64,000 bases of DNA from Desulfamplus sp. (lineage in GTDB: Bacteria > Desulfobacterota > Desulfobacteria > Desulfobacterales > Desulfobacteraceae): NCBI GenBank assembly GCA_015232455.1, contig JADFZQ010000011.1, positions 51,933-115,932 of the forward strand, given 5' to 3'. Each line of letters opens with the position of its first letter. The first letter of the stretch is position 1. Below are positions 37,885 to 49,400 of this stretch, piece by piece. A program made the translations under genes and the position numbers. The notes beneath the pieces are model-generated. The model was not told the origin of the DNA. It saw only the letters and a program-made list of their open reading frames with translations, and did not search any database.

Positions 37885-38604
37885 ATGAAAAATATCTTAG
37901 TTCTTGCAACGAGAAATAGAGGAAAAACAAAAGAGATAATGGAGATGCTAAAAAATTTTCCCGTTGAGATCAAAAATCTTGACGATTTTGGACCTATTCC
38001 TGAGGTTGAAGAAGATGGTGAAACTTTTGATGAAAATGCCTATAAAAAAGCCTCATTTGCAGCAAAAATTCTTGGCTATCCTGCAATTGCTGATGATTCA
38101 GGTCTTGTTGTTGAAGCATTAAACGGCAGACCGGGAGTTAGATCCGCACGTTATGCTGGAGAAAATGCTACAGATGAGATGAATGTAGTTAAACTTATAG
38201 ATGAATTAAAAAAGATTGAATCAGAATTTGATGAGGAAAATAGATACCTAAATAAAAATGATGTGGAAAAGAGTGCGTTTAATAAAAGCAATAGAAAGGC
38301 AGCCTTTGAGTGTGTTATCTCAATTGCAGTGCCAACTGGTGCAGCATTAACGTATGAGGGTAGGTGCGAAGGCATTATTATAGATACGCCAAAAGGAGAA
38401 AACGGTTTTGGATATGATCCTGTATTTTTATATCCCGAGTTTGGAAAGACCTTTGCTGAGCTCTCACTTGAGGAGAAGAGTCTTATAAGCCATAGAGGAA
38501 AGGCTTTTCAGGATATTGTCAGAGAATTTGATAAGATACTTGCATGGATAGAGATAAATATGCCAAAATTTGAACCTGTAGAGTGTAAATCAAAGTCTCT
38601 TTAA
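37885..38604 (+). CDS. rdgB: Non-canonical purine NTP pyrophosphatase (RdgB/HAM1)
   Basis: 239 aa from the ATG at 37885 (ribosome site TTGGAGA); the frame upstream is not family-like. KNILVLATRNRGKTKEI, FGPIPEVEEDGETFDENA, AIADDSGLVVEALNGRPGVR, GENGFGYDPVF and SHRGKAF are all family marks. It hydrolyses dITP, XTP and similar nucleotides to keep them out of DNA. About 40 residues longer than E. coli RdgB, mainly from a charged insert (FDEENRYLNKNDVEKSAFNK). Confidence 0.93.
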   Translation: MKNILVLATRNRGKTKEIMEMLKNFPVEIKNLDDFGPIPEVEEDGETFDENAYKKASFAAKILGYPAIADDSGLVVEALNGRPGVRSARYAGENATDEMNVVKLIDELKKIESEFDEENRYLNKNDVEKSAFNKSNRKAAFECVISIAVPTGAALTYEGRCEGIIIDTPKGENGFGYDPVFLYPEFGKTFAELSLEEKSLISHRGKAFQDIVREFDKILAWIEINMPKFEPVECKSKSL

Positions 38605-38639
38605 AAATTAAAATAGATAATTTAGAGGAGATAGAAACT

Positions 38640-39221
38640 ATGTCATTGTCTGATTTGATAAAACAAAACAGAAGTTTTAGACGGTTCGATCAATCTGTGA
38701 AAGTTGAGTTGGACACATTAAAGTATTTAGTTGACCTTGCACGCTGTTCAGCGTCAGCAGCAAATCTCCAACCTCTTAAATATATTATTTCGGTTGAACC
38801 TTCTACTAACGAACGAATATTCTCATGTCTTGGGTGGGCTGCTTATCTTAAAGATTGGAATGGTCCAGAAGATGGGGAAAAGCCATCAGCATACATTGTT
38901 ATATTGGGAGATAAAAATATCACAGATAACTTTAGATGCGATCATGGAATTGCAGCACAGTCAATTATGCTTGGGGCAAGAGAGCTTGGTTTTGGTGGAT
39001 GTATGATTGCCTCTATTCACCAAAGAAATATAAGATCATGTCTAAACATTGATCCAAACCATGATGTTCTTTTGGTTCTTGCTATTGGCAAACCAATTGA
39101 AGAGGTTGTCTTAGAGCCTGTTCCAGTTGATGGCAATATCCGCTATTGGAGAGATAATAATAAGATTCACCATGTCCCTAAACGCAGTCTTGATGAGATT
39201 ATAGTCTCAGCAATAGGCTAA
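38640..39221 (+). CDS. Nitroreductase-family flavoprotein
   Basis: 193 aa. QNRSFRRFDQSVKVELDTLK near the N-terminus, SAANLQPLKYI, and a C-terminal GFGGCMIASIHQRNIR with LLVLAIGKPIE are the FMN-binding family pattern. Members reduce nitro or quinone compounds, or serve in other flavin chemistry; the substrate cannot be told. It lies 35 bp after rdgB, probably one operon, ended by the hairpin at 39227. Confidence 0.85.
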   Translation: MSLSDLIKQNRSFRRFDQSVKVELDTLKYLVDLARCSASAANLQPLKYIISVEPSTNERIFSCLGWAAYLKDWNGPEDGEKPSAYIVILGDKNITDNFRCDHGIAAQSIMLGARELGFGGCMIASIHQRNIRSCLNIDPNHDVLLVLAIGKPIEEVVLEPVPVDGNIRYWRDNNKIHHVPKRSLDEIIVSAIG

Positions 39222-39226
39222 TATTG

Positions 39227-39259
39227 AGATTTGACAACTTTTTAAAAGTTGTCAAATCT
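39227..39259. terminator. Strong hairpin terminator between convergent genes
   Basis: A perfect 14-bp stem, AGATTTGACAACTT (39227-39240) with AAGTTGTCAAATCT (39246-39259), and a 5-base loop with T-rich flanks. It lies between the ends of the nitroreductase and hybrid-kinase genes and could serve both. Confidence 0.85.
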
Positions 39260-39284
39260 TTCAAATATGAATTCTTCATAATTT

Positions 39285-40946
39285 TCACGAACCCATAGTT
39301 CTTGTTAATGCTGATTTTAGTGTCGTTATACTGTATGGTTTAGTTAAAAAAGCCTGTGGCAATTCCGAATGAGAGCCTTCCATAACATGTGAGTGGTCAT
39401 ACCCACTTGCAAGAATCACTTTAACATCTGGTTTTATTCTACGAAGAGCCTCTATAGTTTCCCATCCGTCCATTCTTGGCATAGATAGATCGGAGATTAC
39501 ACAATAAATTTCATCTTTATATTGACCAAATATCTCAATAGCCTCCAATCCATCTTTAGCTTCAATCGCTTTTATACCAAGATTTTTGAGCATTTGGAGA
39601 GTTATCTTACGCACCATTGGCTCATCTTCAACTACAAGCACGGTCCACCCATCAAATGCAATAGATTTAGATTTTTCTGATTCGTCTTTAGTGCTTGCAA
39701 CACTATTTAGGAGTGGAGCTGGTTTTGAAGAAAGTGGCAAAAAGAGCCTAAAAACAGTTCCTCTAACAGGTGTGCTTTTTACTGTAATACATCCATTGTG
39801 TGCCTTTATGGTCCCAAGTGCTACTGAAAGCCCAAGTCCTCTGCCAATAAATCTGGTTGAGTAGAATGGATCAAATATCTTTTCAATCTCGTTTTGTGCA
39901 ATCCCACAACCGTTATCTCTAATCTCTAAGCAGGCATAAAAAGCCTCTGGTGCTGGTTGCCATTCAATTGGAAAACGGTGAATCGTTGGTATTGCTGAAG
40001 ATGATAAAGGACTAATATTAAATAAAACTACACCAACATCATCACCAATTGCCTCTACTGAGTTGGCTATAATACTATTGACTACCTGTTTTATCTGCTC
40101 GGAATTGATATTGACTAAAAGTTCACAAGAGGGGAATGTAGCCTCAATAGTTATATTGGGCGGCATTGTATTCTTAGACTCAGGTAAGCATTGACGACAA
40201 ATTTCTGAAATATCAACAATTTTATTTCCAACAACAGTCTGTCTCTGACCAAGGTATGCAAGTATCTGCCCACCTATAGATGCAGCACGGCGAGCAGCAT
40301 TAATGGCTTCGCTTATCTCTTCAGTTGGATTTATTTTATTTTGAATATGATCCATAGCAAGCTCTAAGTTCCCAATTACAACAGCAAGCATATTGTTGTA
40401 ATGGTGAGCAATAGCACCAGCCATACGTCCTAAACTTTCAGTTTTCTTAATATGAAGATTACGAGCTTCACACTCTGCCCTTTCTGCTTCAGCTCGTTTT
40501 TGTTCAGTTATATCTTGAAAAATACAGTGTGTTCTTTGAAAATCCCCTTTAATATCCCTCTGGACTTTACCATTAAAACGAACCAAAATTGTTGAACCAT
40601 CTTTTTTAACAACCTCAAATTCAACACCGAGAATCTCTCCTACAGCTTTAAATTTTGGAAAATTCTCTTTAAAGTGGTCAACCCAATCAGGGTGAAGAAA
40701 GTCCCCAAAATTTCTACCAATAATCTCTTCTCTTGTATATCCAGTAGCGTCTAAATATGCTTTGTTCACATCAAGAAAATTGCCTTGTGCATCAAGTGAT
40801 TGATAAGGTATCGGGGCATTCATAAACATAAGCCTAAAACGCTCTTCGCTCTTTTTCAGTTCTTCATAAGCGTGTTGCAATTTTTGATGATTCTGTTTTT
40901 CTAACTCAATCCAAGAGTTGTTGTAGATATTATTTTGTATAGCCAT
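39285..40946 (-). CDS. PAS hybrid histidine kinase with C-terminal receiver
   Basis: 553 aa. A PAS/PAC sensor at about 30-155 (RFRLMFMNAPIPYQSLDAQG, RTHCIFQDITEQKR), a kinase core with H-box MAGAIAHHYNNMLAV, HATPase boxes (DNGCGIAQ, GRGLGLSVALG) and a C-terminal receiver at about 430-550 (VLVVEDEPMVRKI; VISDLSMPRMDGWE; FLTKPYS). Cytosolic. The HHYNN box resembles NtrB-like kinases. No adjacent output gene. Confidence 0.91.
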   Translation of the reverse strand: MAIQNNIYNNSWIELEKQNHQKLQHAYEELKKSEERFRLMFMNAPIPYQSLDAQGNFLDVNKAYLDATGYTREEIIGRNFGDFLHPDWVDHFKENFPKFKAVGEILGVEFEVVKKDGSTILVRFNGKVQRDIKGDFQRTHCIFQDITEQKRAEAERAECEARNLHIKKTESLGRMAGAIAHHYNNMLAVVIGNLELAMDHIQNKINPTEEISEAINAARRAASIGGQILAYLGQRQTVVGNKIVDISEICRQCLPESKNTMPPNITIEATFPSCELLVNINSEQIKQVVNSIIANSVEAIGDDVGVVLFNISPLSSSAIPTIHRFPIEWQPAPEAFYACLEIRDNGCGIAQNEIEKIFDPFYSTRFIGRGLGLSVALGTIKAHNGCITVKSTPVRGTVFRLFLPLSSKPAPLLNSVASTKDESEKSKSIAFDGWTVLVVEDEPMVRKITLQMLKNLGIKAIEAKDGLEAIEIFGQYKDEIYCVISDLSMPRMDGWETIEALRRIKPDVKVILASGYDHSHVMEGSHSELPQAFLTKPYSITTLKSALTRTMGS

Positions 40947-40972
40947 TTGGTAGTTCCTAATTTAGTGAATCA

Positions 40973-41446
40973 CCTGAATTAATTAGATTATATAATTCTA
41001 TTTTGTTATTATAAATTATTTGCAATTATTGTAATTTTATTATTGATATATGTGATGTTGTATGAAGGAATGTTGGGTGTCTGAGGGCTACTAAAAATGT
41101 CTTAGAATGAATTGTAGAGCCTATAATGGTTTTAAAACGGTTATTTATAAAATAGGTACCAGACATTATTTTGTGCATATTATTATAATGACCAATGTAA
41201 TTAAGAGATTAAGTCAAAATAATATGTTATATCATTATTAACTTATGCTTATAAAGTGCTATAACAAATAATAATACTCAAAACAAGCGAAACTATAAAA
41301 TATTTTTTAAAGTTGAATTTTAGAGTTATGTATCATAATATTTTTTATTTTTAAGTGCCCTGAAATAAATTTTAGGGCTAAATTATCACTCGACTATAAA
41401 TTTTCTAAAATTGAATCCTTAAATATTTATATTTGATTGCAGCCTT
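40973..41446. other. 474-bp AT-rich intergenic region
   Basis: No plausible gene on either strand. A weak hairpin GCCCTGAAAT...ATTTTAGGGC (about 41356-41378) follows the minus-strand PIG-L gene and could be a weak terminator. Otherwise I see nothing conserved; the promoter of the hybrid-kinase gene ending at 39285 must lie at the left end. Confidence 0.5.
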
Positions 41447-43078
41447 TTATTCTGATTCCCCTATTATTCTATTTAGAGTCAACTGATTATATATATCGCT
41501 TATAGGTATCACAAAAAATAGTTCATTGTTACGCACTGCTCTTCTGTAGTAGCTGACATCTTTGCCTAAAATATTTCGCTTAATGCTCATAATCGCCATT
41601 TTCAGAGCATCTTTTGAAAAACGCCATGAAGTATCTGGTCTTAAATCGTTCATAGCTTCAAGAGATAAAATTTTTTCTCTTTGTCTGTCAGGGGATAAAA
41701 GATGGGAATAGATGGCTTTAAAATAGATAGTCTCTTTAAAAGCTGGCGGGGGCGATATTACACCGCCAATCTTCCCATAAGGATAATACTCATTTAATAC
41801 AAAGTGGTTAGTATAAAGGTATAAATATCCCCTTCTTATGTCATAACTACTATGATTTTTATTGTTATAGTTTGAATGAATTGAATAAATCTCATTCTGC
41901 TCTTCTTCACTATCTTCAATCTTTTTCTGTTTACTGCTTATAGCAGCTCTTTTAATAGCTTCAAAAAGGGCGATTGAAGAAAATTTATGATCTGGGTGTT
42001 TATCAATTGCAGGGTAAGGTGCAACAATAATATCAGGCTCAATTTCGTTGAGAAGATTCTCAAAGTTTTTAACTAAAGAGTCCCAATTTGCCTCTCCTTC
42101 AAGCAGATTTACAAGATGAGAAATATTTTGCTTTCTAAAGAGATTAATATTTGAGATTCCAGTGTTTAGAGCCTTTACAGTGTTTGGGTTTGTATTGAAC
42201 ATTGTTTCCAACGTGCCGTCAAAAAAACCAAGATTTAAAATATTATCAGGCGGTATTCCAGCAAGCAGAGGAACTGTAATGCTGTTCCAAGTTCTAAGCC
42301 TTCCTTTTTTTAGGAAGTGGTTTTTGCGGCTGCTGTAAATTTCATCATATTGATAAGTTCCAGCGTCTCCAGCAGTAACTGTAACTATATAAATATTTTT
42401 GCTGTTGCCAAAACGATTTTCCTTATTTGATAGACTCAAACTGCTATAAAGTCCAAAAGCTGCAATTTCAGCATCATCTGGATGTGGTGCAATGATCAAT
42501 ATTTTAGAGTGTGAAAGGTTCTGATTTTTGAACAAAATCAACTTTAACGGCTGATCTTTGAAGAAAACGTGCGTGCCTTTAATCTCTATATCAAGCGTAG
42601 AATCAAGTTTAGATTGAGATAAAGCGATAAGCCGGCTGATATTGATATATCTAACTCCTTTTGCACCATTTTCAAAATATTCTGATATGGTCAATTTTTC
42701 TGGAGTATTAGCTTTGCCTGTGGTTAACTCTGAGTTGAGTTTTAAAGAGGCTGTTAAATCAGCTTCCGGCTGAAAGAATTTTCCCATAAATGTAGTGCTG
42801 ATCTCTATTTTAATAAAGGCAGAATATGGGTCGTCAGTAGATTTAAAAGGTAGAGATGTAAAAGGCGGAAGCGTGAATTTTCCGTTTTTCAGCTTTAAAT
42901 CAATTGTTTTTGCATCTGTTGCACGAAAATCGTAATTATAATCTAATGTGGTATTGTATGGATAAGCTGACATTCTGGCATTCATTATATAAATGAAAAT
43001 ACCGATAATTGACGAAAATAGTATAAAAAGAGACATGCGAAATATTATGCGTTTGTATTGAACAAGTTGAATTTTCAA
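41447..43078 (-). CDS. PIG-L (LmbE-like) family deacetylase with N-terminal membrane anchor
   Basis: 543 aa, TTG start (GAGAGA precedes it; the next ATG is at 43036). A transmembrane segment at about 13-31, a beta-rich external region of about 160 residues, then a PIG-L core: ILIIAPHPDDAEIAAFG (metal-binding PHPDD), TVTAGDAGTYQYDEIY and VAPYPAIDKHPDHKFSS. The family removes acetyl from GlcNAc-containing lipids or small sugars using zinc. It probably faces the periplasm. It follows two hybrid kinases on the same strand, 68 bp after the second, so it could be in the same operon. Confidence 0.83.
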   Translation of the reverse strand: MKIQLVQYKRIIFRMSLFILFSSIIGIFIYIMNARMSAYPYNTTLDYNYDFRATDAKTIDLKLKNGKFTLPPFTSLPFKSTDDPYSAFIKIEISTTFMGKFFQPEADLTASLKLNSELTTGKANTPEKLTISEYFENGAKGVRYINISRLIALSQSKLDSTLDIEIKGTHVFFKDQPLKLILFKNQNLSHSKILIIAPHPDDAEIAAFGLYSSLSLSNKENRFGNSKNIYIVTVTAGDAGTYQYDEIYSSRKNHFLKKGRLRTWNSITVPLLAGIPPDNILNLGFFDGTLETMFNTNPNTVKALNTGISNINLFRKQNISHLVNLLEGEANWDSLVKNFENLLNEIEPDIIVAPYPAIDKHPDHKFSSIALFEAIKRAAISSKQKKIEDSEEEQNEIYSIHSNYNNKNHSSYDIRRGYLYLYTNHFVLNEYYPYGKIGGVISPPPAFKETIYFKAIYSHLLSPDRQREKILSLEAMNDLRPDTSWRFSKDALKMAIMSIKRNILGKDVSYYRRAVRNNELFFVIPISDIYNQLTLNRIIGESE

Positions 43079-43146
43079 GATTTATCTCTCGGATAGAATA
43101 ATTATCATAAAACCATTTTCAAAATTAAAATTGCAGGTCTGACGGG

Positions 43147-46100
43147 TCATTGTAAAGAGATATTCATATCGTCAGCGATCTTATTCAAGATAGACAAAGC
43201 TAAAACAAAGTTAAAATTCTCAATATGATCTTCCATCTCTAAAATTTGGGATTTAAAGGCTGATTTGCCCATTATATCTTTAAGAGATTCAAAAGTTGTC
43301 AATGATCTTGCATCGTTAGACCGAAGATAGAGGGCAAGCTCAATCATAATGTTGGCAGCTTGTTCGTTGTCAATTTGTAGGTTATCTGGCAACGATTTAT
43401 TGTTCTCTTCTGTTTCTATAAGCTGCAAAAGCGGTTGCAAACTTTTAAGCAATGGTTCTATTGCTTGATTCAAATTAGATAACAGTAAATCATATTTATC
43501 AATTTTTATACTTACCTCTTTAGAAGAGAACTCTTTTTTCTGACGAGCTATTTCATGTTCTAACTCTCTTGCTGCTGAATGTATCTGTTCAGCAGATAGA
43601 TTTCCTCCGACTCCTTTAACTGTGTGGGCAACACGCTCTGCACTATCAAGATCACCTTTGTTCAGTAACTCTCTAATCATTTCCGTAACTAATCCGTAAT
43701 TTTTTGCAAAATCAATAAGTAGCCGCTTGTATAGTTTTTTATTTCCATTGAGCCTTAAAAGTGCTGATGAAATATTAACTCCTGCTAGATTGTCTGGTAT
43801 ATCAATATCAGAATTTAATTCTGAATTAATTGCTGATATTGGTGTTGTGTCATCTAATACTGTTTTGGATTCTGATACTTCTGACTTAACAATATCAGAT
43901 ATTTGGATTTTTTCAATTTCTCTTGGCTCTATCCACTTAATCAGGACAGAAAGAAGCTCTTTAGGCTCTATTGGTTTTGAAACGTAGTCATCCATACCAG
44001 CTTCAATGCAGAGATTTTTAGCACCAATCATTGCATGGGCAGTCATTGCAATAATTGGAAGGTTTCTAAACTTTTTCTCTTTTTTTATGATTCCAGTTGC
44101 TTCATAGCCTCCCATTACATGCATCTGAACGTCCATAAGCACAACTTCATACTCACCATTTTTTTCAAATATTTTATCAATAGCCTCTTTACCGTTATTT
44201 GCAATATCAACAGTAAGTCCAAATCCATTTAAAATCTCAGCTGCCACCTGCTGATTAATCTGGTTATCTTCAACAAGAAGTATTTTTGCACCTTTTATAG
44301 TTTCAGCCCTCTTTTCTAACTCTATATCCTCATCAATTATTGACATTTCATTATCATCAACAACAGCGGTTTTAGGATTATTCAAATCTGAAGGGAGTAG
44401 AAAATTGTTATCACGTTCCTGATGAAGTAGAAATTTGTTATCATGCTCCTGATGGAGTATAAATTTGTTATCATGCTCATTTTTGTCATCGTTATGAATT
44501 GTGAAAGTTGCAGTAAAAGAGAATATGCTTCCAACACCAATTTGACTTTCAACATTAATCTCTCCGTCCATCATCTCCACAATACGTTTAGATATGCTAA
44601 GACCAAGACCTGTGCCTCCAAATTTTCGGGTTACAGAGTTGTCTGCTTGTGAAAATGGATGGAAAAGTTTAAGAGACTGTTTTGGGGTCATTCCAATGCC
44701 TGTATCTGATATTGAAAATTTTATGACGCATTTTTTCTCTGTAATATCTGCACTCTCATCATTTACGGCTGTAGATTTGTTTTTGCTTGCAGGCGTATCA
44801 CAACTTTCACTACCTGAGTTTATAATTTCATATTTTCTGACAAGTTCAACTTTTATTAAAATATGACCAGTCTCAGTAAATTTTACAGCATTATTGGCAA
44901 TATTTATTAAAACTTGATTTAAGCGTATTGGATCACCAATAAGGCTACTTGGGAGATCAGGGTCTATAGTGATTATAAGATTAAGCCCTTTTTCAGATGC
45001 TTTTATTGATATAATAGAGATAGTATTGCTGATAATCTCATCAAGTTTAAAAGCAATTGCCTCCATTGAGAGTTTATCAGCCTCTATTTTTGAGAAATCA
45101 AGAATATCGTTAATTATTTTAAGAAGAGATTTTGATGAAAATTGAATTTTTGATATGTAATCGAACTGCTTTGGAGATAACTCTGTTTTAAGTGCAAGAC
45201 CTGCAAAACCTATAATTGCATTCATAGGCGTTCTGATTTCGTGGCTCATGTTAGCTAAAAAGTCGCTCTTTGCACGGGTAGCATCTTCAGCAGCTTTTTT
45301 TGCCTCTATAGTTGCTGTTAATGAGCGTTGTGCAGATTCAATCATTAAGTTGAAACCATCAGAAAGAGTTCCTATCTCATTTTTACCCGAAAGCTCTGAT
45401 CTTATTGATAAATCACCTGTTTTTTGCACCTTTTTAGTTATTTTAGTTAAATATGAGATAGGCTTTAAAATAATAGAATTGGTAAGATATAGACAAATAA
45501 GCAGCACAATAACAGCAGCAATAGAGATATAGATAATAGAAAAATTTATTATTTTAAGACCATTTAGAGATATATCTCTTGGAGTATCTATTTTAATAAT
45601 AAAGGCGGGTTTATTGTTTATATCATTATATATTGATAAGGCTCTTAGAGTCTTATCACTTATTAATTCAAAATAATGTTTCTGATTGTTTAAAGTTAAA
45701 GTGTTAATTAGATTTTGATGGCTTTTTTTAGATGCCTCGTCATAAAGAGATATAATCTCAAAGTTAAGGCGTGTCCGTTTACTAAGAGCAGTGATAAGAG
45801 ATTTATTAAACAATCTGCCAGATATAATATATCCTTGATATGGTCCTTTAAAATCAGTTGTAAGAACAGGTTTTACTGAAATTATCATCAAACCATATTC
45901 AGTATTGATTATACCATGTTTTATAAAGGACTCAAATTGAGTTGAGTCGTCAAATGAATTGACTAAAAGACTTTTTATCTCTTCTCTTTCAAGAAAATTT
46001 TTTATATGAATTTTTTCTTGAGTTTCAAAATCGTAACCAATTTGGAGCAGAACATTTCCATTAACATCACACAGATAAACAAGATTTAACCTAATCGATA

Positions 46101-46401
46101 GAATTGATCCGATACTAAAATTCGCCTTAATATATCTTTCTTTATCATAATCACTGTTATTTCTTAGTAATACATAATTATAAGTTTCATCATATACTGC
46201 AAAAGCATTACAGACATTATCAACATCCTCAAATTCTCGATGGATAGCTTCTTCAACTCTTTCTATATTCCTATTTGCTTCTGACTCCTCAAGTTTAAGA
46301 AATGCAGGGAAGATAACGACTCTTTGTATTGCGTAATCAGTAGCTATAAAAGATAGCATCAACAGAGAAAAAATAATAACTACTCTACATTTTAAAGACA
46401 T
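43147..46401 (-). CDS. CHASE4-type hybrid histidine kinase with receiver and HPt domain
   Basis: 1084 aa. Transmembrane segments near 8-25 and 280-305 bracket a periplasmic sensor whose start ([20 protein letters not shown]) looks like CHASE4. Then HAMP, HisKA ([17 protein letters not shown]), HATPase ([16 protein letters not shown]), one receiver ([25 protein letters not shown]) and a C-terminal HPt ([13 protein letters not shown]). A paralogue of the next upstream kinase, but its first receiver is missing, leaving a stub ([10 protein letters not shown]). Three 30-bp tandem repeats ([10 protein letters not shown]) lie before the stub. Confidence 0.9.
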   Translation of the reverse strand: MSLKCRVVIIFSLLMLSFIATDYAIQRVVIFPAFLKLEESEANRNIERVEEAIHREFEDVDNVCNAFAVYDETYNYVLLRNNSDYDKERYIKANFSIGSILSIRLNLVYLCDVNGNVLLQIGYDFETQEKIHIKNFLEREEIKSLLVNSFDDSTQFESFIKHGIINTEYGLMIISVKPVLTTDFKGPYQGYIISGRLFNKSLITALSKRTRLNFEIISLYDEASKKSHQNLINTLTLNNQKHYFELISDKTLRALSIYNDINNKPAFIIKIDTPRDISLNGLKIINFSIIYISIAAVIVLLICLYLTNSIILKPISYLTKITKKVQKTGDLSIRSELSGKNEIGTLSDGFNLMIESAQRSLTATIEAKKAAEDATRAKSDFLANMSHEIRTPMNAIIGFAGLALKTELSPKQFDYISKIQFSSKSLLKIINDILDFSKIEADKLSMEAIAFKLDEIISNTISIISIKASEKGLNLIITIDPDLPSSLIGDPIRLNQVLINIANNAVKFTETGHILIKVELVRKYEIINSGSESCDTPASKNKSTAVNDESADITEKKCVIKFSISDTGIGMTPKQSLKLFHPFSQADNSVTRKFGGTGLGLSISKRIVEMMDGEINVESQIGVGSIFSFTATFTIHNDDKNEHDNKFILHQEHDNKFLLHQERDNNFLLPSDLNNPKTAVVDDNEMSIIDEDIELEKRAETIKGAKILLVEDNQINQQVAAEILNGFGLTVDIANNGKEAIDKIFEKNGEYEVVLMDVQMHVMGGYEATGIIKKEKKFRNLPIIAMTAHAMIGAKNLCIEAGMDDYVSKPIEPKELLSVLIKWIEPREIEKIQISDIVKSEVSESKTVLDDTTPISAINSELNSDIDIPDNLAGVNISSALLRLNGNKKLYKRLLIDFAKNYGLVTEMIRELLNKGDLDSAERVAHTVKGVGGNLSAEQIHSAARELEHEIARQKKEFSSKEVSIKIDKYDLLLSNLNQAIEPLLKSLQPLLQLIETEENNKSLPDNLQIDNEQAANIMIELALYLRSNDARSLTTFESLKDIMGKSAFKSQILEMEDHIENFNFVLALSILNKIADDMNISLQ
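44394..44483. repeat. Three tandem 30-bp repeats in the hybrid-kinase gene
   Basis: Units at 44394-44423, 44424-44453 and 44454-44483 share the core AGTAGAAATTTGTTATCA with a few changes. They are in frame and encode ten residues each (like [10 protein letters not shown]), between the HATPase domain and the receiver stub. Confidence 0.85.
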
Positions 46402-46422
46402 ATAAACCTATCTACTTTTATT

Positions 46423-46445
46423 GTTCAAGGTCATAAATTGAGTAT
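46423..46445 (-). repeat. Isolated tail of the extragenic palindrome family
   Basis: On the minus strand it reads TACTCAATTTATGACCTTGA, matching the tails at 20489 and 32231. The palindromic stem is absent. It lies in the 52-bp gap between the two paralogous kinases. Confidence 0.5.
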
Positions 46446-46453
46446 AATATCCG

Positions 46454-49400
46454 TCATGTTATAGAGATATTCATATCTTGTGCAATCTTATTCAAGATAG
46501 ACAACGCAGGAGTAAAGTTAAAATTATCAATATGCTCTTCCATCTCTAAAATTTGAGCTTTAAAGGTTGATTTGCCCATTATCTCTTTCAAAGATTCAAA
46601 TACTGTCAGCGAATTGGCATCATTAGTTCTAAGATAGCGAGCAAGCTCAATCATAATCTTGGCAGCTTGTTCGTTGTCAATTTGTAGGTTATCTGGCAAC
46701 GATTTATTACTCTCTTCTGTTTCTATAAGCTGCAAAAACGGCTGCAAACTCTCAATCAATGGTTTTATTGCTTGATTCAACTTAGATAGCAATAGATCAT
46801 AATATTTATAATCTGCTATATAGCTTTCCAGATAATTATTTTGCCCCTCCCCACCCCTCCCCAAGGGGAGGGAGTAATTATTATCCCCCTCTCCATTGGG
46901 GACGGGGGTGGGGCTAATAGGAATTGTTCTTTCTTTGGAAGAGAACTCTTTTTTCTGACGAGCTATTTCATATTCTAACTCTCCTGCTGCTGACTGTATC
47001 TCTCCAGCAGATAGATTTCCGCCAATGCCTTTAAGTGTGTGGGCAACACGCTCTGCATTATCAAGCTCACCACTATTTAGTAAATCTCTAATCTCTTGAG
47101 TAACTTCCCCGTAATTTTTAGCAAAATCAAGAAGAAGTTGCCTGTATAGTTTTTTATTTCCATTTAACCTTAAAAGTGCTGATTCTATATTAACTCCGGG
47201 TAGATTATTTGGAATGAGGTTATCAGTTGTGTTTGAGATTTGTGCAACACTCTCTTGTAGGGCTGAACCCTCTTGTAGGGAAAGGCTCTCTTTTTTAAGC
47301 TCTGCTTTATCTTTAATTTCTCTATCTTGCTCTAATTCAATATATAGTTGTTCTTGTTCGTGTTGTTCGTAAGCAACTGTAATTCTTGGCTCTATCCACT
47401 TCATAAGCACAGAAAGAAGCTCTTTAGGCTCTATTGGTTTTGAAACGTAATCGTCCATACCAGCTTCAATGCAGATATTTTTAGCACCACTCATTGCATG
47501 TGCTGTCATGGCAATAATTGGTATAGGTCTTAATCTTCTGTCTTGTTTTATAATAGCAGTTGCCTCATAGCCTCCCATTACAGGCATCTGAATATCCATA
47601 AGCACAACTTCATACTCACAAATTCTACTATCTCTGCTAACTTCATTGTATATTTTATCTATTTGAACCTTATCGTTGCTATCGTTAATTTCATGCTTCC
47701 TATCTTGCTCAATCTTATCAGCACTTTGTCTAATCTTATCTATAGCCTCTTTGCCGTTATTTGCAATTTCAACAACAATACCAAATCCATTTAAAATCTC
47801 AGTTGCCACCTGCTGATTAATCTGGTTATCTTCAACAAGAAGTACTTTTGCACCTCTTATATTTTCAGCTCTCTTTTCCAACCCCACGCCTCTTTCCATC
47901 TTTTTTATGGTTGATGGAGACTCTTTATCAAAAACATTCATAATAGCGTCAAACATAAGAGAAGGGCTAACAGGCTTTATAAGAAAACCATTTATCCCAA
48001 CCTCTTGAGCAAGATTCATAATCTCTTCTCGACCAAATGCTGTAACCATTATGATAAGGGGAATTTTATCAAGTTTTAAATTCTGTTTGATTTGTTTGGC
48101 AAGTTGAATACCGTCCATCTCTGGCATCTGCCAATCAACAAGAACAAGATCATAAGGTGTTGTTGATGCAGCATCTGCTAATTCACGAAGTGCAGCACTG
48201 CCAGACTCAACAGCAACTGTGGTAAAACCAAATGATCTTAGCTGATCAGTTAATACCTCTCTTGACATTCCATTATCATCAACAATAAGCACTTTAAGAT
48301 TATTCAAATCTGAAGGGAGTAGAAATTTGTTATCACGCTCATCTTTGTCATTTTTATTAATTGCAAAAGTTGCGGTAAACGAGAATGTGCTTCCGAAACC
48401 AGCCTCACTTTCAACTTTAATCTCACCGTCCATCATCTCCACAATACGTTTGGATATGCTAAGACCAAGACCAGTGCCGCCAAATCTTCTCGTTACTGAT
48501 GAGTCTGCTTGAGAAAATGGTTGAAATAGTTTAGCAGATTGTTCAGGGGTCATTCCAATGCCTGTATCTACAATTGAAAATCTAATAACGCATCTGTTGT
48601 CTGTAATATCAGAACTCTCATCATCGTTTGTAGTTATATAGTTTTCCAGATAATTATTTTGCCCCTCCCCAACCCTCCCCAAGGGGGAGGAGTAATTATC
48701 TCCTTCTCCATTTGGGAAAGAGTAATTATCCCCCTCTCCATTGGGGAGGGGGGCGGGGGTGGGGCTAATAGGAATTGCCAATTCGTTTTCGTTTACAAGT
48801 TCAGCTTTTATCAAAATATGACCAGTTTCAGTAAATTTGACCGCATTGTTTGCAAGATTTATCAGAACCTGACCTAAACGCAGCGGATCACCAATAAGGG
48901 CATTTGGCAAATCAGGGCTTGTTGAGCTTATAAGCTCAAGACCCTTTTCAGCAGCTTTTATTGATATAATAGATGCAGTATTGCCAATAATATCATCAAG
49001 CCTAAACTCAATAGACTCCATAGAGAGTTTTCCTGCCTCTATTTTTGAGAAATCAAGAATATCATTTATAATTTCAAGCAAAGATTTTGATGCAGATTGA
49101 ATTTTGGATATATAGTCATACTGTTTTTGAGATAGCTCGGTTTTAAGTGCAAGACCTGCAAAGCCCATAATTGCATTCATAGGGGTTCTGATTTCATGGC
49201 TCATGTTTGCTAAAAATTCGCTCTTTGCACGGGTAGCATCTTCAGCAGCTTTTTTAGCGGCTATAGTTGCTGCTAATGAGCGTTCTGCAGAGTCAATCAA
49301 AGCATTTATATTTCTTGATAAAAGACCTATTTCATCACGGGAATGTATTGGTTTAATCGGTAGATATGAGTTTGTTCCAGGTTGAATGGTAACAACAGAC

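Noticed and set aside
44394..44483. CRISPR-like tandem repeats
   Set aside because: Units are contiguous with no spacers and are in frame within a kinase gene, so not a CRISPR array.
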